From the NCBI GenBank assembly GCA_018340805.1, contig JACMZG010000008.1, forward strand, positions 81,692,096-81,756,095: 64,000 nt of DNA. Reading direction: 5' to 3'. The translations under genes and the position numbers were made by a program. Positions within the stretch are counted from its first letter, which is position 1, and the number at the start of each line of letters is the position of its first letter. Source of the stretch: Microvelia longipes. Lineage: Eukaryota; Arthropoda; Insecta; Hemiptera; Veliidae. Below are positions 1 to 12,162 of the stretch, one piece after another. The notes beneath the pieces are model-generated. The model saw only the letters and a program-made list of their open reading frames with translations. It did no database searches and had not been told where the DNA came from.

Positions 1-130
1 TCCCTCGGCAATCCTCGAGAGCTAACTAGTTTATCTCCCTCGGCCTACCGGCTTCGTGAGCTAATGAAGTTTCCTCTTTCGGCGCTGCCTTAGGACGAAA
101 CTTTAACTTGAGCTGTAAAACTTACTTTCA
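1..130. repeat. Diffuse array of CTCCCTCGG/GAGAGCTAA motifs (window edge)
   Basis: Repeated words (TCCCTCGG, CGAGAGCTAACT, TATCTCCCTCGGC) occur every 30-45 bp and are cut by the window start. The reverse complement of the same words forms an array at 48.5-48.85 kb, and single copies (TTAGCTCTCGG) occur near 963 and 4436. It looks like the subterminal repeat of a dispersed element. Confidence 0.5.
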
Positions 131-1050
131 TCCCTTGTTGCATAAATAACTATAAGTTTAATCTAAACAAAACTATTTAAAGAAAAAAAGCAATAACTTC
201 GATAAAAAAGGGAGAGTTCAAGAGGTAGGATAGTCAACAAACAATTGCCTAAAGAAATAACCATATAATAAACTGTTAGATAAACCCTTGTATACTTCTC
301 AGACAAACGAGTTAAAATATGTCAAATAAAAAACCCAGATTGAAAACCTACCGACCGGTATGAAAAGTCGTAGAGACAAAGAAAAGCACCGAAACAAAGT
401 GGGTAAACTTTTAAACTAAAATACAATCAGACCATGACCAGACGCTCCCTTCGAAAAGGCAAGACATTGCTTTTCACAAACAAATAAATTTATCCGTAAA
501 AGGTAATTTAATTAAAACAGGGAAAACGATCCAGTCATACAATTTGTCTCGTTATTACAATTATATTTATTTTATGACATAATGACATTTACAGTATAAA
601 AGTAAAAATGTCACCTGCACTTCCAGCTTTGTGATACTGTCTGCCAAGGAAAAAAAATTAAGTTGTACATACATACTTGTATACATATTTAAAAGACCGG
701 TAAAACCTTAGTTGAAAAACGGAAACTTACAAGAAATTTCTTTACAAAAATTTAAGGCGTGTGAAATTTATAAGCTAAGCAGTGATGTCTAATTAACAAT
801 TCATTTAGCCGCTCCACGGCCACATGTTTTTAAGCCCTGCAAAACCTAGGAAGCATACGGTCCTTTAGTTAACCTCAAGCTCACCGATGGGTGAAATTAC
901 ATCTAGCGGTGGACTTCATGTCTGTCTTTTAATTAACCTAAATAAAGGATTTTAGGGACATTAGCTCTCGGGGCTTAATTTACCGAGCTCCTCCCAAACT
1001 CCTCCCCCAAACAAATTGGTAGGAACATAGGGACTTCACTAATTCCGCTC
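131..1050. other. AT-rich sequence, no gene seen
   Basis: No coding-like reading frame, splice-bounded exon or tandem repeat is visible. One TTAGCTCTCGGGG word of the window-start family lies near 963. Confidence 0.6.
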
Positions 1051-1478
1051 ATTAGTGGCAGTTTCAGGGGGGGGGGCACAGGGGGCACGCGTCCCTCCCC
1101 CCGAACCCCAAAAAGAAAAAAAAAAAAAAAAAAAAATAATTAAAATTAAAAGTAAAATAAATAAAAAAAATTATGAAAAATTGGAAAAAGTTATTGTTGA
1201 AGTATACGAAAATAAAATAACAACACCACTTTTCTTATATAACCTTTTAGGAAAAGTAAAAAAATCATTTTTCTATGGAATCGTTCCGCTAAAAGGCGAG
1301 TAATAATATTTTAAAACAATGCTACAATTAAACGCCAGTTATCACTATCATATTATAGTAGAGGGAGAGTTCAACAGAAAATCGTCCCCCCCCTTCCTTT
1401 TCCTATTAACTTTTGACTATGAAAGTGCCCCCCCCCAAGCTGGTTCTGCTGGAACCGCCACTTGCCCGTTCATCTCGT
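1050..1478. mobile_element. Non-autonomous TIR element with G/C-run ends
   Basis: The left end AGTGGCAGTTTCAG runs into a G tract; the right end carries a C tract followed by CTGGAACCGCCACT, the inverted counterpart. The interior is A-rich, and an 82-codon frame in it is low-complexity Lys/Gly translation. The architecture fits a decayed MITE; no clear target duplication was found. Confidence 0.5.
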
Positions 1479-1479
1479 T

Positions 1480-4190
1480 AGTTTTGACGTGGATCTGATG
1501 TGACAACAATACTAAAACTTCCTCACTAACCACGTGACAAACCCTGACTTTTACCGGGTCTTCTTTCTCATTCTTTCTTTTTAACCATCAAAGACCCACT
1601 TAAGTCCAACCAACCTGTAGATTCTCAGGTGAATTAAAACACAAGCCGATAGAGTTGTTCTACGGATTTTTATTGATTTAAATATAAAAAAAGATATAAC
1701 ATTTATATTTCGAAAAGTATAGAATTTTCCTTCGTACGTTCTATTCTGATCATTTCAAATAAGATAAAACAGTAGTTTTAAACAATAAATAAGTCTACTA
1801 TTACAACAAACATAGCGGGGCTTGTAATTGGCAATACTGATTGAATGACTTTTACCAAAATATATTTGGACCACCCGCACATTAATTTCGACTGAAATAA
1901 AATAATGAGCACACATTGTAATTTTCACGGTTCACTTGAAATTGTAAAAAAAAACAAGGTATAATAATTGTTTTTAATACGTATAATAGTGAGTAGAGGA
2001 TGTATTGCGAACAAGTGCATATTGAAATAGTTAAAACTCTTCTGCTCAAAATAAGGGGGTCACCACACTTAGAAAAATATCAAAAATCTCAAGTAACACT
2101 TCTCTTTTAATTCTATTCCAGTACTTTTTCAGCTCTGTTGCAAATGTTTGTACTTTAACAGAAAAAACACAACATAAGAAGTCTGCCAATCTTTTCGTTT
2201 TTTTCTAAATATCCTCAGGAAAGCTTGCTTTCATGCTCATTAATCCACTTTTTGCTGAGGTTTCCGGAAAATAGAAAAACCCGGATAATTGGTGGGACTT
2301 CTAAAGTCCATCATTCCATTTAAATTTAGTTTCCTTTATAAAAACAAGAAAATACACTACCTACTATGTTTTATTTCAAGCCAGATAGTTCAAGCTTTTA
2401 ATAAACAAGCTTAAACTTAGGCGGCTTAAACAAGCTTAAGCTATTTATAAACGTGCTTTAAACTTTTTTATAAACTATCCTACCCTCTATGTTTCATTTC
2501 AAGACAGATAGTTCAAGCTCTATTTGTTGGGTGACTTCTGAATCGCCTGGTATAAGAATTGTTCAACAAAACAAGCTTTTCAAGCTTTTTTAATTTTTTT
2601 GGTGTAAACATTGTTTGTTAAAGCAATTATTTATGAAATATACATAAAGCCTGTTAACCATGATAGAAAAACTCAAGTGATCATCAAACTCAAACTCATC
2701 TGTTCCAAGAAACAGTGAGAAAATAATACCAGGTGTTTTCAAGAGAAACAAAATTACACAGTCCTAAAATAGAGTTAAAAAATACTTTTACTAAAACTGA
2801 CATAAAAAGATAGGAAGAGTTAATTTGCTTTTTCTTGCTCCCCTATATTATTACAGGGCAACTTTTTTTTTGTTGAAACCGATACACTCATGGATCATTA
2901 CCCCCTCCTAAACCTCCCAAACAAAGAGTAGAAACTAAGAATGATAACACACCAACCATGATAAAAAGAACAAAACAGAATTATTCAAAACAAAATTACA
3001 GACTAAAAGGCCAGGAAATTATTTTTAAACGTTTCTGTAGAATACTTAATATTTTTAGATAATTAGCCCTTTTTAAGAAGTAAGCGAGAAGAGTAAGTAA
3101 GTGAAGTAAGAAGTAAGGGACTAATTAATTATAAGGTTAAAGAATGATTGACCTGAAATTTTTGTCTTCAGACAAGTATGTCTGGAATTTTAGAATAACG
3201 CTATAAAAGTGATATAAGTTAAAAGTTTCTTGATTGGAAAGTCATAGACCTAAAAGAATAATTTTTGATGAGATGAAAGAATGGCAATTCCTTTTTAGAA
3301 AGACCATAAGTGTAAGAGGGTAAAAACCATAGATCTAGAACACAGAGGAGGGGACATAGAGCCAAAATCGTGTCGCCACCGTTTTACAAAGAAAATAGAG
3401 GGCCTAAGACAAAGTTGTTCGACATAAAGATTAAGAGTTTAAAGAGGCCGATAAATTTTAAGTTCTTCATCTTTACTCTTAATTTTTCACTCACTTAGTG
3501 CTAATATAATTTAATCTTAGTAACTGTTTATTTTTTAAGGTTAATAATCTCAAACAAGCTAAAATAATTATTAAGAGCACAAAATTTGGCTCGACATTAT
3601 CGTAACTTAAACTATGATTAAAAGGTTTGTTATGGTTTGAGATATCACAGTTAATTTACCCAATCGTAGATTATCGTAGCACAACACTATGCAATATTTT
3701 CCTAAAACCTTCATGACAATGTGGAACGTCTTCAAAGTTTTAAGGATAAAAGTTAAAATTAATTGATTATGGACGTATTTCCATAAACATTTATTAAAGC
3801 CCTATTAATAATGTTTATGCTGTGTGAAGGTGGTTTACAACACCCATAGGTTAAAAAATTACAACTTTTGTAATCAATACAGCAAGAGTAAAACCACAGA
3901 GAAAAGAAATATAAAAGGAAAAAGGCATTGAATAAGACAATAATAAAATTAGGCAATTAATTAGGTCTGAGGAGTCAATGGCTTCAATTAATTACAAGTT
4001 TCTTGGGACAATAGTAAGAATCATTGACTATGATCAATTGAGTTGGAATACTTAATTGGAGATACAGGTGTGCTGGAAATTGAATTTGGATAGGGCCAAA
4101 CTTGAGTATAAACAAAAGAAATTAAGAGAACTTGAGTTAAGTTCCATTAAATTAATCTAGAGGGATTGTTTCTTAGCAAAAGAAAGGATT
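1480..4190. other. AT-rich sequence, no gene seen
   Basis: Nothing coding was recognised. A roughly 45-bp segment containing TTTCAAGNCAGATAGTTCAA is present twice (about 2368 and 2490), surrounded by CAAGCTT words. A short AGTAAG-rich patch lies near 3070-3120. Confidence 0.6.
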
Positions 4191-4192
4191 GA

Positions 4193-4438
4193 GCTTCTGT
4201 TCATAATAACCTTGTTGCAAAAAAAGAAGGGGTTTTAATCAAGGAAGGTCATAAGAAGATAGCGAACGTGACGAGCCAACAATGTAAAGAAGAAAAAGAA
4301 GCTACCAACCAGAAGTTCTTCTTTAAAAAATCCATCAACACCGAGAAGAAAAAGATAGGTGACGCTACAATAGAAGAAGTTAATGAAGTCCTTTTTAAAA
4401 GAAAAACAGCTACTGCGAAAAAAATGTGGGGTCGTTAG
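4193..4438 (+). pseudogene. Possible relic of a Myb/SANT-like DNA-binding domain
   Basis: An 81-codon frame opens after TGA at 4190 and ends at TAG 4436-4438. It contains KKIANVTSQQCKEEKEATNQ, KFFFKKSINTEKKKIGDATI and EEVNEVLFKRKTATA. The spacing of VTxxQCKxxxxAxxxKFFxxK and the ending NEVLFKRK resemble the Myb/SANT-like domains of insect regulatory and Harbinger-associated proteins, but the expected tryptophans are mostly missing. There is no ATG at the start and no splice support. It could be a decayed transposon gene or chance. Confidence 0.3.
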
Positions 4439-4853
4439 CTCTCGGTAAAACTTGGATCATTCGGGTCATTGTCATCAAAAAAATACCTTTCTTCTTGATC
4501 TTAATAACTACACTATGCAAGACAAACAGATTTGAAAGTCGAATCACAATACAAGTCCGTACTTAGAATTTGTTCGATCTGACTAATCCGAACATGTTTA
4601 TACAATCAACAATTAGTCCAAGTTTCGCGATAGAAAGTAAATCGAATAAAGAAGACAACGAAACAAAATACAATTAACAATCGAAGGGAGACAAGAGAAC
4701 GGGACAAATACAAGACATAACAACAAGACACAGGAAACAAACAATAGAAAATTAATAAGATAAAAAAAACATGAAGCAAAACAAAACATAATTCTTTAAC
4801 AATATATAACGAGAAATATTTTATAACTTCAATAAGCGCAATGGAATTTTCTA

Positions 4854-5186
4854 CAATAATATCAACACCAACGACGTCTTTACACTAATTTTTAACTTTA
4901 TTAAGCAGAGTCGGCTTTCGGCAATAATGCCATCTACAGTGCCTAAACAAGTAATCACAAGACTTAGTAAATAATATTAACATCATGTAGATAAACAAAA
5001 AAAGCAAATAAATAACTCTCTTACTTATTTATTTGCTTTTTTTATTTATCTAATGTTAATATATTATTTAACTAAGTCTTGTTAATTACTTGTTTAGGCA
5101 CTGTAGATGGCATTATTGCCGAAAGCCGGCTCTGCTTAATAAAGTTTAAAATAAGTGGAAAGACGTTGTTGGTGTTGATATTATTG
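4854..5186. repeat. Hairpin element, arms about 160 bp, loop about 10 bp
   Basis: The left arm (4854-5014) starts CAATAATATCAACACCAACG and the right arm (5025-5186) is its near-perfect inverted copy, ending GTTGGTGTTGATATTATTG. The loop is about 10 bp. The outer words (CCAACNACGTCTTTCCACT) recur in a short hairpin at 29.76-29.83 kb, so this is a family. Confidence 0.85.
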
Positions 5187-5289
5187 AGAATTATTCTATT
5201 TATAGCATCGATTCAACTAAATTAATAATTAATTAAATTATAAGCAAGGTGATGAATGGATAATGAGAAATTGGTTGAATGAATAAATA

Positions 5290-5525
5290 AAATACGGGTC
5301 TTCGGCCCGTAGCCGCTACGCAGCCTCGGCCCCCCGGCCGTTCGGCGGCCCGGGGGCCTCCTGTGGCGCTTCGCGCGCTCACATTGTTTGTTGGTTTTGT
5401 ATGATGTGCTTGTTTCAAATTATTGGTTCTTGTTTACATGGCATTTTGTCGCATGTACCGGCTAGCGAAATTTTCAACCAGCCTCTCCACACAGGCCCGC
5501 TCCGGGGCCTGAGAGGCTTTCTCAC
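5290..5525. repeat. GC-rich cluster of short strong hairpins
   Basis: In otherwise AT-rich DNA this block holds several self-complementary units: ACGGGTCTTCGGCCCGT, a GGCCCCCCGGCC/GGCCCGGGGGCC stem, and AGGCCCGCTCCGGGGCCT followed by GAGAGGCTTTCTC. Two stems carry UUCG-type tetraloops. It may be the structured 3' UTR of a retroelement. The 61-codon minus-strand frame here is a shadow. Confidence 0.6.
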
Positions 5526-5529
5526 AATT

Positions 5530-7080
5530 ACAATTAACTATTTAAGATTTTATTAATACTTTTATTTATTAATAGTATGCTATATATTAAACTAACAAGC
5601 ATTATAAACAAAAATTTCCATGATTTTGTTTTTAAAATAAAATAACCGTTTTTCCGTCACTTAGGTCATAGATAAACAATATTACATAGATGGCTCACTC
5701 AAAGATTTAAAAAAACATAGATTGATGGGGAATGCAGGAGGCTCAAGTAGTTACAGGTCTAGGTGGTGAACAGCGTGAAACTGTCACATACTTTTTATTT
5801 GACCATTCTATTTATTTATTTTTATTCAACACCAAAGAACGAGCTGTTGAGGGTAATCAAGTCTTTCCTCCGCCTTTTCAGCGCTTAGAATCATGAGGAG
5901 TCGATTTGGATGAAGTGATCCCAAGAAACCGCTCTAATAAGAATTTCGGTATAAATTGGTACAACAGTTGAAAATATTAATTTCTCACTCTTACTTCAAG
6001 TCGGCGATCTCCCCATTCTGGTCGTCCCCCCTTGATTTGAACCTCTAATGTCAAGTTTCAATTTTTCGTTTTGTTTCCTTTACTTATCCGTTTGCGCCCC
6101 ACCCGAGTGTTCATACTCAGAATAGCAAATTTTAATGTTAAGTCTTAAAACTAAAAACTGAATTACTTGGTTATTTTTTTAAGAAAACTATGGTGCTAGA
6201 GCTATCGCGTGATTGAAGGCCCCCAAGTTATCTATTAAACAAAAATACATCGCGAATACTACAGCAATACCATAGATCTTTGTTTAACTTTTATTTATTT
6301 CTAAAACGATTGGAATTGGCGTTTGTTTTTAAAAAGAAATACTACAGCACAATCTAGTAAGAGAATAGAGCCATATATTTTTCTACTGCGCTCAATTCAA
6401 CACTCTAGTGATGAGGCCCCCAACATTAAATCATTAAAACACAACAACTTGTCAATTGAGTGTTCCTACTACACTCGGAGTGAACATCTATCTAGGATTG
6501 TCTGATTGACTGAAACCGCGTTCCATCGTTTTTAGAATGACTTTCGACCATATAACAGAACCTACTTCGCAGTTCTTCCGCTTTACGGCCTGCTTTTGCC
6601 TCGGCGTGGTTTAGTGGAAGCCATTTTTGTACTGTCTCTCCTGGGACAGCAGGCTTACCAGGATGGAGCAAGAAGGTAGAGGTCTCTCTTTTTAACTATA
6701 TCCCTCACCCTCTAACACTACTAAACCTAACAATATCGTACAAGTCTTTGACCTAGACTTACATATATACAACATTATATATCTGTCATACTGTTTGCGC
6801 CATTTGTGATGGTTCGTTGAGCTGAAATTGGTCTTAATCGATTCAGCTAGCCGCCTAACTAACACGAATACCTTGTTTTAAAGGCCATTTCAAGTTTCAA
6901 AAAAATTTTTTTTTTTTTTTTCATACCGTCATAAACTTTGGCTTGATGACGTCATAATTTTTTTATAAACAATAGGCCTCGTACCTCCACAACCATCTCG
7001 CGATTTTTGCAAAGTTTCGTTTCAAATTTTTGAGAACGCCTTCGAGAGTTATTCGTTCGCCATAACGAAAGGGTAGAAAC
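5530..7080. other. No gene seen; poly-T tract near 6900
   Basis: No supportable gene. A poly-A/T stretch lies near 6900-6920. The 60-codon frame at 6323 lacks any family feature. Confidence 0.6.
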
Positions 7081-7084
7081 TCCT

Positions 7085-7104
7085 TACATACATATATATA
7101 TAAT

Positions 7105-7142
<38 letters not shown>

Positions 7143-7146
7143 TATA
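7085..7146. repeat. TA microsatellite
   Basis: An interrupted (TA)n run. The 67-codon minus-strand frame across it translates as alternating Tyr/Ile and is not a gene. Confidence 0.9.
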
Positions 7147-7499
7147 ATAACTTTCTTTCGGGACATACCTTTTTTTTTTTACTCAGGAAGCCAAATAGGA
7201 AACGATTCCGCTCACCTCCCACCCTCAACTTCGTCATCCCCGAACAAGCCTCATAAGCGTCATTCTTCATAATGAAAATTCGCTAAACACGAATTTTAAA
7301 AAAAAAAATATTGAGTAAAACAACAATAAATTATTATCAGTAGTGTTGTAGTGGTCATTCAGTAGTCCTGATGCAGTTGTAGTGGCTAGGTGGAAAGACT
7401 TTATTTATCATTAAAAGAATGAAAGGTTGCAGGGAGCAATGCGATACTTCTAAACTCTTAATAAAAGCAATGACGATAAAACTGGGTTTATTTTAATCT

Positions 7500-7790
7500 T
7501 TTTACTTTTCCTTTCCTATATAGGAAAAGCATTATGATAACTCTAAAAATCCAAAACCGAGATTTCATCATACTTATCCGTTTCAGGCATTTCATGGCGG
7601 TTTAAGTGGATAATCATACTGTCATCTCTCGCTGTAGCTAAAGAGTTGAAACTTGGCAAAAAAAGTCTCCATCATTTGTAAACATCAATGTGCTCTTTAT
7701 AATATCACAATTGATCTTCTTAGTGATAAATTTTTCACGTTACTTTTCCTCAAAACATAATTGAAACCCCGGAAAAAATAGCCCACAGGG
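7500..7790 (+). repeat. Diverged partial copy of the ACTTTTCCTCAT element family
   Basis: It shares the order TTTCCTATATA, TATCCGTTTCAGG and AGAGTTGAAACTTGG with better copies at 24.9, 31.3, 41.8, 45.6 and 52.6 kb. Ends are degraded. Confidence 0.5.
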
Positions 7791-8249
7791 ATAAACTTTC
7801 ATTCAATATTGACGTCAACAAACGCGCAACTATCTGCCTGGGAAATCAGGTCTACAAGTTTTCTATTTTATTCAATTTTCTGGCCATTTCGTACTTCAAA
7901 GCTATAAAATGTATAATTAATAAACTCGCGTGAATCTTTTTAATTTTTTTTAATAAATTCGTGCAGATGATTACTTTCGATTAACGGGCAAAACATTTTA
8001 ATCATGAGAAGTTTACACTGAAAACTATGCTTATATTTTAATAATAGATAATATTTTAAACTTCAAACAATGTTTAGGAAAAAACTATTATTCAACAAGT
8101 TTTAGAACACATATTAATCAGGCTTGCCAATTTGCAAAACTAAATGGCTTTTTAATTTATTAAGAAAATAATACTAAGAACATATTGGTAAAAAGTAAGT
8201 AATTCTAAGTACACTTGGTACATATTGACCCAGCATGATAGCTGTAAAA

Positions 8250-8530
8250 GAGCACCGCTCATCTCTAGTAAATACTTCTATTATATTCTTCGGACTTTCA
8301 AGTTAAGGTGAGTTGAGGCTATATCGGCGTCCAGATGAGATAGACGTAACGAAACAAAATAGGATATGTCATTAAGTCAAGCAATCAATGATGACGAATG
8401 TCGAATGATTTGAAGCACAAGCCCGGTGTAGCACAGCAATTTCTTGTTACATTTCCCAGGTGACTCACGCACAATTAGATTGTGTTAACTAGTCACATTT
8501 TGCAAAACTCGGTAGTACCAAATGAAGAAT
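8250..8530 (-). repeat. Partial copy of the 24.2-24.7 kb MITE-like family
   Basis: It shares GAGCACCGCTC, ATGATGACGAATGTCGAATG, CACGCACAATTA and AAAACTCGGTAGTA with the element at 24.24-24.72 kb, in the same order, but is more diverged. Confidence 0.6.
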
Positions 8531-8534
8531 AGAA

Positions 8535-9557
8535 ACTTTCATGAAATTCACGGCTATTCTTAAAAATTAGACACAAACTGCTTTTGCATGGAGTTATAAG
8601 GTATACTACTATCTTTTATCTAAGGGAGTTAGCAAAAGTGGCCCAAAAAATTGCCTACTTGCTGGGGGATCTATCACCTCTGCCTAGTAACTATAACTAT
8701 CACTAAACGTGTATCTTAAACACCAACAGTAACCACTGTTCGTCATTAAGGCTATTTAAAATATAAACGATACATAAGGAATTCTCGATTGAGAACTGGC
8801 AAGACTAGGTAAAATCATATCATGCCGAAAGTTAAAAATACCAAATAATCTTTAGGTTTTTATCAAAAAATGGTTTTCCATTTTTAGTCGTGAGCAGAGC
8901 TTAAATTAAGCTTGCTTCATACAACATTGAGTAATTCAATATTAAAATTGAATTACTTAAAGCTCCATTCCTTATGCAATATCCAGTAAAAAATTATTTT
9001 TTGCTTTTATAAGTTGAGAAAAGCAATAAAGAGAGTAAGATGGTTTCATTTAAAGAAGTTTAAAAAGTTTTACGACTAAAAAAATCTCAGCAAAAAGGAG
9101 AAAGTAAAAGACATTTTAATAATTATAACAATATAGTCTAACTTTTACTAGGCGGTGTAATAAAACTGCCTTTAAGTCATAAAGTGTAAGTTTCAGACGT
9201 TCTTTTTGTGATCATTCGACAGCTTGAGCAGAAAAATTACGAGAAAAGTGCAGAGTCATCCAAATATACACCTAGTAAAGCAGGGATATCACGAGAAAAG
9301 TGATATCGCTTTATTATATTATAAAGCAAGCATATCTTTATTAAGATATCAAGCATATTAGGTCGTTTAGATGACGGATATGGGTGGGGGGGTCGATTTT
9401 GCTAGGCCTCCTGGATATATTACTCAAATAATTTTTTATCAGGAACCTCCGAAACAGAGTTGTGTCACGTTATTACGTCATCAAAAAAATATTAAACTTG
9501 AAATGGACATTATAACCTTTACCTAACTAACTCAGTTAGCTAATGTGATGCAAATGA
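8535..9557. other. No gene seen; small hairpins
   Basis: AT-rich. A short inverted pair (GATATCACGAGAAAAGTGATATC) lies near 9286. A GGGTGGGGGG...GCCTCCT word near 9385 recurs at 19.2 kb next to the mariner. Confidence 0.5.
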
Positions 9558-9783
9558 GTCACTTTATAAAAAGAAATATATGTATCACAAGTATGTCACT
9601 TTATAAAGTGACATATATGTATCACATATATACGACCCCTTATAAAGAGACATATATGTATCACATGTATGTCACTTTATAAAGAGACATATATGTATCA
9701 CATATATACGACCCTTTATAAAGAGACATATATGTATCACATATACGACCCTTTATAAAGAGACATATATGTATCACATATAC
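9558..9783. repeat. Tandem array, 6 units of about 37-39 bp
   Basis: Units alternate between GTCACTTTATAAA... and GACCCTTTATAAAGAGACAT starts, each followed by ATATATGTATCACATATA. Each unit is partly palindromic (CACTTTATAAAGTG). There are no unique spacers, so it is not a CRISPR array. Confidence 0.9.
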
Positions 9784-10337
9784 GTCTCGGCTTGACATAT
9801 TCCAAGCCGAGTATTTTTGGGATCAACTGAAAGACAATTCCTGAAGTCACATATTGATAAACAATCCTTCTGTTCAGGAAGTAGAGGATAGAGATAAATT
9901 CAAGAATACATCACTTACTACTTGCTTAATTATAAATGTCACACCTGTAATAACTTTAAGACAGTAAGTATGCACACGCAATACACAAAACAAGCAGGTT
10001 AACGTTTATAAATAAAAAGTAATTAAATTTCTCTTTTTTCATAGTTAAGAGGTCAAATGTTATACAAAAAATATAATCGACAAACGTGAATCTAAAAAAG
10101 GGTAACTAAGTACAACGATCGGTACCATAGATAGAACTTGAAATTTCACTTGTACAAAATGACATCAAGTGAAAACCGTATGAAAAATAACTTTAAAGAA
10201 ATGCATCCATCATATTATTTCCAAGTAGGAAATATCAAAAAAGATTAATAGTCATAAGTCAAGTAGCAGTACATGAGTCATATTCAACAGACACGTCGAG
10301 TCATTATTTTTTGTATAAATATATTTATATATTTATA

Positions 10338-10338
10338 C

Positions 10339-10419
<81 letters not shown>
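10338..10419. repeat. Long (TA)n microsatellite
   Basis: About 40 uninterrupted TA units. It is flanked by about 0.5 kb on the left and 1.2 kb on the right with no gene. Confidence 0.95.
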
Positions 10420-10423
<4 letters not shown>

Positions 10424-10424
10424 A

Positions 10425-11603
10425 AAATCTATTTAAGAAAATAGTTCAAAATAATACTATGATATTATTTAGGCTTCAATGTTCTGATATATAAAAATGC
10501 ATTCATTTTTAAAAAAATTTGCACGTTGAATTCCTGTATTATGACTAATACGAGAGTACATACAGCTAGATAAGAGGGAACTAGATAAGGTAGGTTCTAG
10601 CACTACTCATGCAGTCATTCAGGCACTGAAACCTTTTTGTTCAAACAATACGTGACCTGTCGTGTAGGAAAAGGAATGCAAGAGACACAACTGTCTCTCT
10701 TACACATGCGTATTGTGTCAGATGAATATGATAAGGATGGATTTGAGAAAACAATTTATCATATTAAAAATTGCATATTTGCCTTCTGCAAATGGAAACA
10801 TAAGTCGTAAAGACAAACGGAAACGAAGCAAAGTATTTAAATTTAAAAATTTTGACGTCCTGAGTATCAAACTAGTGTGACGTCACAATATTAGTATTTT
10901 GTTATTAAAAACTGATTTAACCAATAAAATTCTATGATTTTTGAAAAAAAAACAACCAATTGCATCAAGTAACAAATATAATTGCAACATTGTATTAGCA
11001 ATATGAAAGTCTAGTTGAGATTCTCTTCAATATCTATGGTAATCACAAAAAGCATCGGATCGAATGATTTAACTGGACTTCGGAATTTCAGCCTACGGAC
11101 TTGCTTTACCCGTCCTCAAAAAGTAAAAATACCGTTTTACTCCTAGTAATTATTTATCTAGGTACTGATCTCGCTCAATGCCACTTAACATTAGTGATCA
11201 AACAAACACCAATAAAAGAGACCACTTATTAAAGAGTCGAACTTGTTTTTTTCCTCATCTTCTAAAATAAAAGAGAGAAGGAAATATAATCAGGAAAAGT
11301 AATAAGAGCCGACTTTGTTTTTTCTTCCTCGTCAGGTAGAGTAAAAAAGAGAAAGAAATATGTGACATTAAATTTAATATTAATAATTAAATGACAAATT
11401 CTCAGCGCAAACATTTATTAAATAAAGGTTGGGGTATGTATGTTGGTGTTGGGGTTTCTACCTCTACTCTAAACTTTAAATTAATTAAGCCCCATGGCTA
11501 GATCTTTGTTTAGTTTGTAGTTCATTTATCGATAGCATACACAGCAAGCTATGTTTATATACCTTAGCTGTTTATTTCTGTTCACTGCTACTTTAGTTTG
11601 TTA
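10425..11603. other. No gene seen
   Basis: AT-rich intergenic or intronic DNA. GACTTNGTTTTTT words flanking AAAAGAGAGAAGGAAATAT occur twice (about 11240 and 11310), a short direct duplication. Confidence 0.6.
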
Positions 11604-11611
11604 CTTAACAC

Positions 11612-12154
11612 CTTAGAATAATACTATATATAGAAGGAGCACAGGACCGTAAACACAATGTAATTCCACTGATAACACGAAAGGCGGTTGACTGATGCAA
11701 CTAAGTAATGCTGCCAACCTGACAACAAAACATTATTTTAAATATGTGTCATAAATATCTATTAATGAAGAAAGATCGTAAAGAACAAATATAATAACTT
11801 AAAACACCTGCTGAGTATTTAATAAAACTGGTCTTAGATGGCAAAAGGGTGGCGGAATATAAGAATCTACATTTAGTTGACGAGGACTACTTTTTATATA
11901 TAATTTTTAATAAATACGTTAACCTACAAATTAAATAACATAAAATATTGTAATGCACCGATATTTATATTAGTATTTTATGAATAATCAATCATTAATT
12001 AATAATAGAACATAATAATTCAGCAACCGGAAGTATTGCCAACTTTTTTTTAGAAAATTGTATATTGTAAGGGTGGCAGCATTACTTAGTTGCACCAGTG
12101 AACCGGCTTTCGTGTTATCAGTAGTGCTCCTTCTATATATAGTATTATTCTAAG
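11612..12154. mobile_element. Non-autonomous TIR transposon with 8-bp target duplication, copy 1
   Basis: Ends are CTTAGAATAATACTATATAT and its inverse, extended subterminally by AGAAGGAGCAC and by CAACTAAGTAATGCTGCCAA in inverted orientation. The 8-bp CTTAACAC flanks both sides (11604-11611, 12155-12162). The 543-bp interior is AT-rich without an ORF. An 8-bp duplication fits hAT, P or Merlin superfamilies; the transposase source is not in the window. A second copy is at 46.4-47.2 kb. Confidence 0.9.
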
Positions 12155-12162
12155 CTTAACAC

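Noticed and set aside
1055..1303. 82-codon plus-strand ORF
   Set aside because: Low-complexity G-run and A-run translation inside a TIR element.
9558..9783. CRISPR array
   Set aside because: Repeats are contiguous without unique spacers, in a eukaryotic context with no cas genes.
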